Source of the DNA: Tethya wilhelma
Taxonomy: Eukaryota > Porifera > Demospongiae > Tethyida > Tethyidae
DNA length: 64,000 nt
Direction: 5' to 3'
Assembly (NCBI GenBank): GCA_964030475.1
Contig: CAXIPT010000001.1
Span: 11,933,823-11,997,822, forward strand
Positions 11,409 through 23,597 of the stretch are shown in pieces. The notes under the pieces were generated by a model, which worked only from the letters and a program-made list of their open reading frames with translations, made no database searches and was not told where the DNA came from. Both the position numbers and the translations under genes were made by a program. Each line of letters starts with the position of its first letter. The first letter of the stretch is position 1.

Positions 11409-12999
11409 TAACTTGACTCAATGTAGCCACATGCATCAATGTCGCATACACACAGACATTATAAAAACTATATACAATCCTCACATAAAAACTGAAGAAG
11501 ACAGCGACACAGACACCAACAATAGCACTGATACCAGTTGTTGTCATAGCACTTAGTGCTGCAGTGGAGAAATTACAGTTATTACACTCTAAAATTTATG
11601 GCTGTATAGAACATGGTCACTTTAATGCATAAGGGCAAAAACCCAAGGGAAATAATGAACTAACCACCTGAGTGCCTTGTGTCATAACAGGTTACTACTA
11701 GCTTCATTTCCAGGCCCAGAGAGGGAACCAGGCTATTGAGTCATGAAAGGACTTTGCTATCTACAATCTTGATAACTACTGTATAGCGGGAAAGTTTTGC
11801 AGGGTTTAACTCTTGCAGTTTTCGCAGATCACTGTCCATCCACAAAAGATTTATCTTTGAAATTCTCTGTAACGTACTTATGTATGGGCATTCCACAGCT
11901 CATCCGTGAAAGTTAAAACGCAAAATCTGTGACGAGAGGCATCTGCAAAGTTAGACACAGCGAACTTTCCTGCTATATGGTATTGTTATACAGTTAACTA
12001 GCTAGCATAATTATTGCTGGCTAGATAAGCTCTACAAAACAGCTATAGTCTAAACTACTGTCTTAGCTTATAGAACCAGTTTGAAAGCAAAATTGACAAT
12101 GCTTGATTAGAAGTTAAGCTTGATAAGCAATATACTGCAGTAGTAGTAATACATGAAATCTGCTTTACTAATGAAAAGGCACCAAGATGCCTAACCCTTG
12201 GTGCGATAGCTATATGAGATATATGGTTGATGATGCATGCTCACAATGACACATGCTGGGTACCGTATAGCGGGAAATTTTCGTGGGGGAAAATTTTTGT
12301 GAATTTCGCTGTTGGGAGCTTTCCGCGAAAATTTTCCCCTGTGAAATTTGTAAGGTATGTGGTCGTCACGTATAATGTTGAGACGCAACCACCAAAATTT
12401 TTCATGCGAATTTCTATTCAAGACGAAAACGCAAAAAATTTTCCCCCACAAAAATTACCCAGTATACGGTAATTCTGCTCAGTGATACCATCCAGTAGTC
12501 ATAAATCGTGAGCTTGAGGACACCAAATGTGGTCACTAGTGATAATCTGATTAGCTATCTTCGTTTGCAAGGTAGAGCTCTGGAACAGTGATGTGACTAT
12601 AAACCAGATCAGTCATCTTTCATGCACAAAACCGAGTTCAACAAAAACTTGCTTACAATATACCAAAACAGCATGCTTAAGAAGAGTATAAAGTGTTAAT
12701 GCTCGCTAATTTAGATAAGTAAGTCAGGTGCAGCATAGATAGTAGAGGCTAAGTTAGCCTCTACTATATATGCTGCAGCCCCTCAGCTCTCTTTCAGCTT
12801 GTCTTTCAGTAAATTCTAAATAACACACACTAACAAATAGGTGTGTCCTCAAAGCTAAGCACTCAGAGACACTGAAAAGCATCAGATCTTAGGAACTGCA
12901 AGTTTTTGTAAAAAGCTAAACGTAATTTTTAGATAATCTCGATTATTAAGACTGGAGCTACTGTTCTTGAGATATAGTTGGAACAAACACATACTCACA

Positions 13000-13047
<48 letters not shown>

Positions 13048-16000
13048 AAAGGACTACTGTAACCCTTGCTGTGCATGCGCACCAAGGGTTAATTAATTGT
13101 GCGGGTTCTTGTATGAATATATATGCAGTAGTCATACCTCGGCCTCCAGCATCAGTAGTCGTACTTTCAGTAACAGTAGTTGTCTGAGTTACCATTACTG
13201 TACTGTTTGTAACAGTCTCCATAGTGGGGATCATGCATGAATCCCCACGAGCCTGTAAAAAGAAGCTTGTTTACCATACAGCCTTGTACCCAGGTGCTCC
13301 CCTATGACCTTACATTAACAGTAAGGAAACGGAGAGCCTGGGATCTCACATCATGCATGGCACACTACAGGTAGAATGCTAGTAGAAAAGTTTCTTTGCT
13401 GCTAAACTCAAGGGAAGAAATATGGAATGCAGTCGATTTCACCTACTGTCATTTATTTTAAAGGTGAGAGCCTGGGTACGAGGCTAATACAGCAGCATGT
13501 CACATAACAGAAATAATGGGTCACAGTCAGAAATTGATGGTCCAAACATAGAGAAGGAATTACAAATACTGACACTACCTTGTTTGACTATAATGTTATA
13601 AGCTATGGAATTCTTGTTGCACATTGCATTCAAACATCTTTTTATGGGCTAGAAAATATAACAAACACTTTTTATATGTATGAACATAATAATTATGTAA
13701 CTCACTAGTGTGGGGCCTTCGATGGGAAAGAAAAATGTTTGCTGCTGCTGGACAATGGTAAACCTATTGCAGTAGAGAAGTAATGGTAGTCCATAAATCA
13801 TTAATTTTTGTACACACTCAAACAGGAAGTTATGACAATTCTATTGTAGTATATTTCCCTTTGTAACAAAACCACAAAACATTAGCCTAAGGACGGGGAA
13901 ATGACAACAAAGCAGGTCTCATCTATAGCAGCTATCTCTTACCAGGAGCTTATGAGCATTGCGAAGCTTCGCAACGCTCATAAGCTCCTGCTCTTACTGA
14001 CTGAGATATATTGAAAAAATTAGAGTAGAAATGGATATCACCACATGACTTCTTCTCTGATTTACTTATTGAGCTGGGTTCAGGGCAGAATCCTCCGAAG
14101 AGTGGTGGACAAGTGTAAGCTACAAACTGGACAAATGGCCCAACTGGAGATGAGAATATCACTGATGGTCACTAGCTCTAAAACATATAATACAGTTGTT
14201 CTAGGTGTCAGTGATACACAAAAATAGAAGGCTAGTGCATGACTCTTACTGTATAAACATGAAATTATAGTGTGCGGTTATGCAAAAAAAGTAGACTTTG
14301 GACTGGATATGTTGAAACAGGAAAGTTGCTCAATTGCTTGTAAATGTCTTGGAAGTGAACATAAACAAAAAATGATAGTGGCTGGATTAAGATCACTAGC
14401 AAGCTATTAAGTTTCCCATGTAACTGAAACTGATTATGTAGGTTCAGCTGGAATTCTAGTTGTTATTCCTTAAAAACAGTATATTAGTCATGCAGTAAAT
14501 GTATAAGACTCAAAACCACCAGTGTTTCATCAAGCTTAATCACTCATTCAACTGAGTTTTCAGTCAAGTGATGCTGGCCACAGCTACATCCATGCGTGGT
14601 TATAATTTGAGATAGATCAGCCATTACTTAGTAGTGATAGTCTGTTTTTATATGGGCAGATGTATATAATCAAAATCACCATAAATTCTCACCAATATGT
14701 ATTTCCACGTTAATAGTACACTGAAGCTAAAAGCTCAAGCATACATGCTCTCTAGCTAGCCAGAGCACACAGAGGGTAATAGCATTCTCTAAAACAGGAC
14801 AATATCATGTATAAATTATTATAATAACAATTATTACACTTGAATAACTGAGTGAGCCATGCATGTTGTGATTAGATACCTCCCACTAACCAGCGATCAA
14901 ACACCTACCAAAATGTCAGACTCTCTGGAAGGTCGTTTGCATTCATCACTGGTTCAGGTGATCTCCAGAACAGTTCAACACCACTCTCTTCATTTACTGG
15001 TACTTTCTGAGTAGCAGAATTCTACAAAGAAGAATATGATTTCAATTCTTGAGCTACAATCAATTGATCCTAGATGTTACTGAAATCCCAAATGATAATT
15101 CTGGCATGAACTTTTTATTACTCACATTTGAGACATGCTCACTTGTTGGTAAAACACATGTAGCGGGACAATGATCAAACACTGTTAAATTAATGTAGTC
15201 ATGCAAAAACAAATATGCTTTACAGTTTTGCAACTTGAGCTGGTAGCGACAAACTTTGTTCAGTGATAGAAATTTCCCGATCTGGTTCGTGCTTGGTTCT
15301 AGAATTTGCACATGGAAATGCTATTCAATTTTGGAGTGATGAGTTCTTATGCTACATATGAACCAAATCTGTCAGATTACTAGTGATTGACGAATACGTG
15401 AAAGTTACAACTAAACTTGGATTCATTTATGCTAGTTTGGGAAACTTTCGTTTCAAATTACATAACAAAGCACTATTCCCAATCCACTATTGACATAAGA
15501 CATCAAGTTAGTGCATAACTTGGTATAATTATGATTTTTATGTACATACCATAATTTGGGAAATTTTCGTGTTAAAAAAATTTGCATAACAAATTTTTAT
15601 GATCAAATTTTCGTAGTTTTGCCACGGTCGCAATGTATCTGTAACGGGTCATCAAATTTTCGTGTGCAAAAATTTTCATACTTGCTGCAGACTACAAAAA
15701 TACTTTAACTGCAAAAATTTCCCGAATTACAGTATACAAGCCAGGTACAATAATTCACATAGCCAGACTTGCACCAAAATAGTTATGCACCTACCGGAAA
15801 TGTGACATCTTGTTCATTCACATTCCTTCCACAATTAAGTGACTTGTAGAGATAAGAATCATCATCAAGAAAAGCACCATAGATACTGGAACTGTTATCC
15901 AATGTATCACCACCAACATCTCGAGCTTGAACTAAGAATCCTTCAAATGCATTTCTTGTGTAGTTTAAAACAACTGTACAGATTGTGGAGTGAACAAGGA

Positions 16001-16268
16001 TCATTAACATTATACATCAACAGATGCAATGCTTACATCTGTATGTAGTGCTACACTGGTAGGTTGTGATGCTTCCACTAGTGTCAGAACCTACTATACC
16101 AGCAACAACCAGTGTGTAGGGACAGTTGGTACATTCCGTTGGTTGAACAGGTGAACCAAATGTTTCATGAACAATTTCATGACCATAGCAAGAATCATTT
16201 CGTGCCCCATTTCTGTAGGCCAATGTGGTCGAGGTGATGGTTAGAAGGAAAATCAAAGCAGTGTACAT
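11401..16268 (-). CDS. Reeler-domain membrane protein, intact copy B
   Basis: Six exons splice in frame: 16037-16268, 15795-15973, 14909-15021, 13706-13763, 13138-13252 and 11401-11558. The product starts MYTALIFLLTITSTTLA, a signal peptide, chosen because ATG at 16266-16268 immediately precedes it. It then has YRNGARNDSCYGHE, CPYTLVVAGI, a YTRNAFEGFLVQA strand and CGRNVNEQDVTFP. The order matches the Reeler fold (PF02014) found in reelin, ferric-chelate-reductase-like and insect defence-type proteins. After VQQQQTFFFPIEGPTL comes a Ser/Thr-rich stalk (TVTNSTVMVTQTTTVTEST), then a membrane helix (GISAIVGVCVAVFFSFY) and a short tail ending VMG. The layout is a single-pass surface protein of about 280 residues with no cytochrome b561 or DOMON region seen, so reductase activity is not implied. 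Function is unknown; cell-surface or immune roles are only analogies. Confidence 0.82.
11784..11990. repeat. Short foldback repeat, intron of Reeler B
   Basis: The left end 'tatagcgggaaagttttgca' is mirrored by 'cgaactttcctgctatatgg' on the right, about 205 bp apart. It looks like a diverged member of the family seen at 12261-12471. Confidence 0.6.
12261..12471. mobile_element. MITE with TACCGTATA-type ends
   Basis: Ends are 'taccgtatagcgggaaattt' and 'aaattacccagtatacggta', inverted and 211 bp apart, with internal runs of 'gaaaatttt' in both orientations. A related copy sits at 53294-53473 in the LRRK gene. Both overlapping ORFs here are products of the foldback structure. Confidence 0.8.
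12729..12777. repeat. Perfect-stem hairpin, 49 bp
   Basis: The stem 'tagtagaggcta' pairs with 'tagcctctacta', and outer 'tgcagcata' pairs with 'tatgctgca'. It lies in an intron of Reeler B. It could be a tiny MITE; I see no evidence for a microRNA. Confidence 0.7.
12838..13095 (-). repeat. Second copy of the 288-560 dispersed repeat, with (CA)n
   Basis: Read on the minus strand it has 'aacccttggtgcgcatgcac', then 'ttacagtagtcctttt', a (TG)n run (about 13003-13042) and 'gagattatctaaaaattacg', matching the order of the block at 288-560. Confidence 0.6.
13280..13486. mobile_element. Foldback element with GCCTYGTACCCAGG ends
   Basis: The left end 'gccttgtacccaggtgctcc' and right end 'gagagcctgggtacgaggct' are inverted. 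Relatives with similar ends occur at 21293-21638 and 31663-31745, and a single end occurs near 22470. Confidence 0.7.
13944..13989. repeat. 46-bp near-perfect palindrome
   Basis: 'aggagcttatgagc' pairs with 'gctcataagctcct' around a short 'gcgaagcttcgc' centre that is itself palindromic. It lies in an intron of Reeler B. Confidence 0.8.
15549..15737. repeat. Foldback repeat related to the GGGAAATTTTCG family
   Basis: 'ataatttgggaaattttcgt' on the left is mirrored by 'gcaaaaatttcccgaatta' on the right. It lies in an intron of Reeler B. Confidence 0.65.
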
Positions 16269-16470
16269 TTTTCTTCCTGTATATACATCAATATTTTGAT
16301 AGTTAACATTAAATAAACATTCTACAACATTCCTGAGTAGAGTACACAATGTGCAAAAAGTGCCTTCTCTATATTCATGCAATTATACTGACAGTCACAC
16401 ACATGTGAGTATAAGCTGTTCTAGCTAGATGTTTATCCCGCAAATAGTAGTCGTTTTTGGTTCCTGAATC

Positions 16471-16711
16471 AAAGTCCATCTGGTTTGAGAATGCTGGTAG
16501 AAAAAATCGAATAACTTTTTTATCAATTTCAAAATGTCAAGCATCATTGGAAAGCGCTAGTTCTCTCCGTTCTTGTGAGATTTATGCAATAATTTTCTTG
16601 TGGGGTAAATAGCTAACTTTTGGCTGGTAAGCAGGCATAGAAAGCTGGAAAAGCAATGAACTCATCATTTCAATTCTGCTTCTGCTGGCATTCTTAAACC
16701 AGATGGACTTT
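16471..16711. mobile_element. MITE with AAAGTCCATCTGGTTT ends
   Basis: The terminal inverted repeats 'aaagtccatctggttt' (16471) and 'aaaccagatggacttt' (ending about 16711) flank about 210 bp without a long ORF. Confidence 0.8.
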
Positions 16712-18454
16712 AGTTTAGATGCTACTCTTGACAAAATAACAAAAGGGTCTCACCTTACTCTAGCTATTCTAAAGTTAGCATCACAAGTTAACATTCAACT
16801 TAGAAAGGCAGTAATGACCTTAGTGGAACAAAATCACATATAGTACATACATACAGTGACAGTAGTGTCACATTAGGCACTATATGTCGTACGTATGTCA
16901 CGCTCAGCATTACACTGTTACTTTCACAGATAGAATTTTAATCAGCGGTTACTTCAAGCTTCGACAGTGACAGTATATGACAAATATGAAGAGAAAGGAG
17001 ACTGAATGGCCTGAATGACTACGAGGGTGGTGAATTAGGTAATATGCATGCTCAACTGCATGCTCAACTGAAGCCTGCAATCGAAGCTTAAGCACAAATT
17101 GCGCAATAGCTGTGACGCTATCATGTACAAGGCAATTAATTTTCCTTTCAGGTTTACAGAGTACAATGGAGTAAATTGTAGCTTCCTTCCTAGGCTAATG
17201 TCAAAGTCACATGCACCTGTACTATAGTACATTACAGACGTTGAAGCTCAATAGATAATATTATTATTAAAACACATATTATATTTTTGAAATCAGATAC
17301 AGGAACAATTTAATTGTTCACAATAAATTCTACTTCTGAATCAACTACTGTCTTTTTTGTCAGTCAAATTTCGTGATGTATCATAATACAGCCTTTTGGT
17401 CATGTTGGATCAATACACAATGTATAATATCCATAATTATTATACTTGTAGATTATCTTAATTCAAGTGCTACTTCACCCACATGACATTTTAAACATCC
17501 ATTAATTCCCAGGGGCATGGCCATGGAATATCTATATACAACTAATTATAAGTAGACTGTATTGGAACTTTGGCTATAAACCACACCCAACACTTGGACA
17601 AGATGGTTTTTTTTAAAAAAAGAACAGAAGAATACTACTCGATCTTCAACTCCATCTGCTTTCTATTGTCTTCTCTGCTCTAAGTCTGGCAGTATGGTGA
17701 CCAGACTCATAATACAGCCTAGGGCAAGTGCTACATACACATAATACAGCCAAGGGCAAGTGCAGGGGACTGAATTTATGGCCACCACACCACAGACTAA
17801 AATCAAACTCAATGCTTTGGCCACCAGTCTCAAATACTTGGATCAGAAGATACAGCTAGAGTAAGTATACTTCCTTCTATACTTTAAACATCACAAGCAT
17901 TAAATTATTTTAATGTACTATTCTAGCAGGAACCCATACAAACTATAAACCATGTGTGCACTCAAGAAGTACTCCGGTCCTGACTATATACCCCCAAAAC
18001 TATAGAAAATCAACGCACCTCTGTGTATATTCCTGATTGCTTCTCACAATGGCTCACAGGCGCATAAACTGACCTTCTTTTTGCTGAAATATTTATGGGC
18101 GTGTCGGACTATGGCATCTCTCGAGCATAGCAGATATCATGAATAATGTCATAGATAATGTAGGCTAACGTAATACCATTTATTGTGTACTCTAGAGTAA
18201 TAAATGGACGTACTGCTGCATGTAAAATTGTTTCATGTTCATTCCCCACAACTAATTAACTGCTGAAAACCCTGCAGTGTCAGTGGATCCAAGGCTCCTT
18301 CCATCTTCCAATGTGACGAAGGAGGACAATCTGTATACCTCAATAGACTAATTTTTACCATCTTGATTAATTTTGCATTACCTTGCAGCCAACAAAATAA
18401 AAATGACAAAAATCAGTGGACACTTACATGACACACATGACAAAAAAATTGTTT
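16712..18454. other. Intergenic stretch without a gene
   Basis: It holds AT-rich DNA, short direct repeats ('catgctcaactg' twice near 17046-17070; 'aatacagccnagggcaagtg' twice near 17712-17762) and no exon I can support between Reeler B and SPT2. Confidence 0.55.
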
Positions 18455-21400
18455 TTAAAATTTCCCATATTTTGAAGCCTTCTCTGTCCCACTGGTCCTC
18501 TTTCTCTTCTTTAAGAGCCGCCCTTGCTCTCTACGGAGTTCTTCCTCGTCCTCAAGCTGACCTAACCTGGCACTATATTGACACAAACCAATATCAGATG
18601 ATGATCAGTGAACACAAGAAACACAACACACCTTCTTTTCTCCTCGAACTCTTGTTGGGTGTAGCTTGACTCCATTGCAGCATCATCAAACCTCTCCTCG
18701 TTGAATCTGCATGAGTACAAATTCATACATATTGGTTACCAACCATGGCATTAGGCTTATAGCCCCACAGTCATGGAAACAAAGTAACATTCCCACTTAT
18801 ACTGATTGTACATTTGTTACCTTCTACGGTCATATCCAAATATCTCTCGAATGGCTGAAGAATAATCCTCTCCAGTTCCATCGTCATCTATGAAATCATC
18901 ATCAAGAAAATCGTCCAGGTCTTCGTCATCTTCACTATCATCAATATCTTCTGATCTCAAATAATCTGACATTTCATCAACCCATGAGCTAGTATACTTG
19001 GCTGGAGTGTATCGAGAGCCAGTAAAGCTGCCATCTTTTCCTAATATCCTAGCTGCTGCAGCTCCATAAAAGGCAGTAGCATTCAGTGGTTTACTATGAG
19101 GAACTTGACGGATATGAGCTTTAGCAGAAGCAGGAGTCTTCAATCTTTCCTTCTCTTGTTGTTGCTTTTGTGAGAGTTTGAGTGGTACAGAAGGTGTTTT
19201 AAACCCCCTCACTGATGTTTGAGATCCACTAGTCGATATGGAGTGTGGCAACTTTGTTCCTACAGAAGATGTCGGAGTATTTCCTCCATTAGTTATTGGA
19301 GCTCTACTAGTATTTAACTTTGAGTGGTGCTTAGGCATTTTTGTGGCATTAGTAGAAATTGGATCCCTAAGAGGACGTCTTACAAGGTCATCAGCTCTTG
19401 AAGGAGATAACAAAACTTTAGACTTTGAACTTAAAGCACAACTGGAGTCACTCTTCCTTTTTTCTTCTGAATTAGGATTTACCTCAGCTTTAGCTTTCAG
19501 TTTTGGTCGTTGAGAACGCTCTAATAGGAGCTTACCAACAGGAGATGAACTCCCTTTCATTTTAGGTTCGTCTCCAGTACCTTTATTCTTCAGTGAAGTA
19601 TCTTTTGTACATGACTTGGAATTACTTTGAGCAATCTTCATTAAATCTTGAAAATTCGATACTGGTGATGGCTTTACAGCTGTCTTAGACTGGCTACTAG
19701 GTGATTTCTGTTGCAATTTTGATTTTTGAGTAGGAGAAGATTCAGATTTTCCTTTATGTTTAGTATTATTAAGTTTTTTATGTTTACTTGGAGGGCTTGA
19801 TTTCTTTTCTGTAATGGTTCCTTTGGCAATTGATGAAAGTGTAGATGATTTGACAATCTGCTCTTGACTTGATGATGATGATGTAACTAGAGGTCTACCT
19901 TCAAACATGAGTTATATATAACACAAATCATACACATGAATACTTTGCAATCATTATATTCACCTTGTGATTGAAACCAGATATGTGTATATATATACCA
20001 CTTCTTAAAATGGAAGGGGGAGGGGGTAATGTAAAAATGTACTAAGATAACCTTCTAAATGACACTGAGATACTATAATAATTATGTCTGAAAACACAAT
20101 AATTATTGTCACTGCACAACAGTTAAAATTTCTATCCTTTTGTCCAGAGAGGGTACAAAACTGTTATTACAATCCCCAAATCTCAAAAAGTATTGAACTA
20201 TTTTGAATACAACTTCTGCATCAGATTCTTTTATACTATAACGTTGAGCTTATTCTGAGTGGGGTTCACAGACTCTTTATTTTGTTCTGAAGCTGTGCTT
20301 TTCAAAATAAAAGAATTGATTGGGTATACAATTAGAGCAAAATCTCATAGGCTGTTGAAAAATTATTCTCTACAAGAATTTGGGTTTTGTAAACTGACCT
20401 AAGCTAGAGCAAACATGCCACATGCATAGATAGCACAGATACCCAGGATTGGAAATGGAGGTCATGTGATACAGTTTGAACATCCTGTATTGGTGATTTG
20501 AGAAGCTGGTTTGGATAAGGAAGTGAAAAACAAAAACAATGACCAGCATCTGCAAAATCATCTAAGCAGACAAACATAAACCATAAATTATTTTATGTTT
20601 GAGAAGGCTTCCATTGTTTGTGCACACCTGTGTCAAAATAGTACAATACTACACATTATTGTACATCTCCTAGGAGAGAGACATACCTATATTCTCACTT
20701 ATTGACCTCAGCTCTTAATCTAGTCAGTATATTTGTTCAAACTACCCATAAGGTCTTTCCATGGTATCCCAGCCATAGCAGCAGAGCCATTTGTGTCCTA
20801 TTTACTCCAGCATACAATTAAAAAGGGTACAAAACTAGCAAGATATAGCAGCCAAACTGAGACAAAATATCTAGTATGGCTAAGAGTAGACATTAAAACA
20901 GCTAACCAATATTGAAAAAGCATACAGCCACTGCAGGAGAAAGAAACCAGAGTGGTCTAATCAGGACTGCCCAGAAATCAGCAATAAAACAGAATGTAAT
21001 CGAAGTTCACTTCTATAACTTGCTTTTTCCAATTCCTGGCCTGTACTTTAAGTGAGCAAAGGAAACTTACTATATTTTACACAACCTCTGTTTCCAATCT
21101 CAGATATTCAAGTCTATATTATTTCAATTTACTGTAGGCGTTGACTTTGATTACTGTAGCTCTCCTTTCATGAGCCTAGGATCAACCTTGGCTCTTGAGA
21201 GAATATATATAAATTGTGATCACTAGAAGTAGATGGTTTGTGTTCACTGGAATTTGAAACTTTTTGTCTACATACATTGGTACAAGTGTTCGCTAGCCTC
21301 ATCCCCAGGCTCAAAAGAGGGCCTGGTATCTATTGACTGTACATGTGCCAGTTTGTACTCAAATTCTGAGTACATCTTAATTTCACTGTAAAATTGTCCT

Positions 21401-23477
21401 TATACTCTGTTGACTGGATTACATCATAGGTATTTTTCAAAGCACTAGGCATAAAAAAGCTTCAAAAAACGCTTGTCTCTTTTCAATCATTTGGTCAATA
21501 TATGTTTAGAAGAAGAGAGTGGAATAACACCAGTCGCCAACCCAGGTAGGACAGTAGATCAATTTTTTTTTCCCGCTGCAATTAGGTACAGTCAGTAAAC
21601 ACTAGGCTTTCTTTTTGGGGGGCCTGGGAACGAGGCTAAAGTGTTTCTATACAGTTAGCGCTTCTTGGTCTCAACAAGCAAATACATCTCAAAACATTTT
21701 CTTAAACACCACACAAAAGCTCTTCTCACTCAGTCAAGCCAATGCTAGTTCCATTCTGTGGTATATTACTGTCAGTATTATGTAGTACAGCATATAATGC
21801 TTTCCTTTTCAATGAATGGCACCATATGCATGGTTCAAAACCCTCGGCGTAATATATACTACAATATCATGTATGCAAAAAAAAAGGACACATATACATG
21901 GTGCACCTTAGCCAATGTAGCCCGTGATCATCATATCGAGAGCTAGCTTGTTGCAGAGTTTGCAAAAACTCAAGCGCTTGGACTGGAGATACTCTGTTGA
22001 AACCAAGTATTTAAACTAGAGTTAGTGTCGCTATCTATAGGACTTTCATGTTGTTCTAGTGAGGTGCAGCTAGCTTACAATCGGGCAACTCTAGCTAGCT
22101 CGCTATACATATATACGTAGTGATATGCGCTAGTGGGTGGGGCCAAGTAGCCAAAATAGCCACTTGAGCGGTGGCTCGAACTGAACTATAAGCCTTTAGT
22201 TTCTGGAAAAAAAATTTAGATAAACACCAGTAGTTTATGCTTATGTCCATAATTTTCAGATTAGACTTAAGCTTGCTGTTCTTCAGAGTAAGAGTGAACA
22301 CACACACAGAAAAAAAACGACTACTATAACCTTTTCACCATGTTTTACACACCGAGGGTTAATCATCTTTGCTCAGGATGCTTCCCAAGCAACTTATTTG
22401 ATTAGACCACATGAGAAGCATTCAAATTTAGGTACATTAGAACAGCATTTCAGACAGATAGTAAGGAGGAGCCTGGGTACAAGGCTGGTGGGATTGTAGC
22501 TTGCCCACATACTTATACTACACACATGACAAGATATCTACCCAAACAACAAAACACAGCTTACTAGCTTGTGAAGCAAGACCCTTGTATTCTAGGTGTT
22601 TCTTTAAAGCAGTTTCTTTCATAACTCTGAGTTGCTCCGCAGCTTTCTTTTGTTGACTATGCTGAATCTGAATCTCTCGTTTCTTTTCAACCTCCTTTTG
22701 CTTCCTTTGAAGAACATGCTATATTGTATGGATATGTACAATCACGATACCATGAATGTGATACATTAGTATAACCAAATGTACTCGGTTGAGTGGATAA
22801 CTTTGGCAGATAAAAGTCCCACAGTGCACTTTGATCCCTCACCAAAAACTGTTAATAAGACACTCAAACCAATGCTTACCTAGAACATACCGTAAATTTG
22901 CGTTTTACTTTTTCTTGTTCTTAAATTTCTAGATTTCTTGTACGAAGCCAACAGGACACACTAAGGTTGCTCACTCACCAAGTGATGGACTTCACATCTA
23001 TTTTGAGTCAACTATTGGGAAATCTCATAATAATGGCATATGTTGTCTCTACTGCATTGAGACAGTTGAATATCACTACTACAAGAATCTGGTTGTGCAT
23101 CTAATTTATATTACAAGTTACATATTAGTATAGTTTCGTAATTTACTCTTCATTGTTAATTGCAACTTGCACACTTCAAATTAATTGTGATGGAAAGTTT
23201 TCACCTAACTCTACTATAAGGCCATGCAGCATTCTGAAACAGAGTGCCATCAAGTCCTTGAATTGCAAGTATCTACTGAACTATGTATAAATTTACTAGT
23301 AATGGTGTGTAAACCACAAAACCATATCTCACCACACAACAAATTGAATGCCAGCTTTTATATTAGTCTCCCTAGCCAGAGTCTGGCTAGCGAGACTACT
23401 TTATAATATACTCTCACCTTCTTTTCAGCCAGCACTTGATTTGCTGAAGCCTTTTGCATTAATTTCTGAAAATCCAT
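18455..23477 (-). CDS. SPTY2D1: SPT2 histone chaperone homologue
   Basis: Five exons splice in frame: 23418-23477, 22565-22718, 18831-19898, 18632-18706 and 18455-18566. The N-terminus MDFQKLMQKASANQ matches the start signature of SPT2 proteins, fixing the ATG at 23475-23477. A basic coiled segment (KQKEVEKKREIQIQ) follows. The large third exon encodes a Ser/Lys-rich disordered middle. The C-terminus carries the SPT2 domain: an acidic run (DDSEDDEDLDDFLDDDFIDD), then AIREIFGYDRRR, RFNEERFDDAAMESSY and RLGQLEDEEELRRE. In known family members this domain binds histones H3-H4 and acts during transcription; nuclear action is inferred. Total is about 490 residues, shorter than the human protein (about 685). 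It shares a 120-bp divergent promoter region with RINT1. Confidence 0.92.
21293..21638. mobile_element. Foldback element with TAGCCTCATCCCCAGG ends, SPT2 intron
   Basis: 'ctagcctcatccccaggc' on the left is mirrored by 'gcctgggaacgaggcta' on the right. It is the same end family as 13280-13486 and 31663-31745, and lies inside the 2.7-kb second intron of SPT2. Confidence 0.65.
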
Positions 23478-23597
23478 AACCCTATACTGATTTTAGAGCC
23501 AGCTCTGCCTCGAAACACTATTATCTATGGTTTATGATGAATAGTTCTAAATAGTGCCCACCTAGATAACCACGTGAGGCATTGACAAACCACACAC
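23478..23597. promoter_or_regulatory. Candidate bidirectional promoter, SPT2/RINT1
   Basis: Only 120 bp separate the start codons of SPT2 (minus) and RINT1 (plus), so both 5' UTRs and core promoters must lie within or overlap this interval, unless upstream non-coding exons exist. I see no clear TATA box. It is inferred from gene orientation only. Confidence 0.6.

Noticed and set aside
12729..12777. microRNA precursor at a short perfect hairpin
   Set aside because: The stem is short and symmetrical, like the many foldback elements here, and nothing shows processing; small-RNA data would be needed.
18817..19908. SPT2 exon 3 starting at the ATG 19906-19908 (MFEGRPL)
   Set aside because: An acceptor AG at 19899-19900 joins exon 2 in frame and the conserved MDFQKLM start lies in exon 1, so this ATG is intronic.
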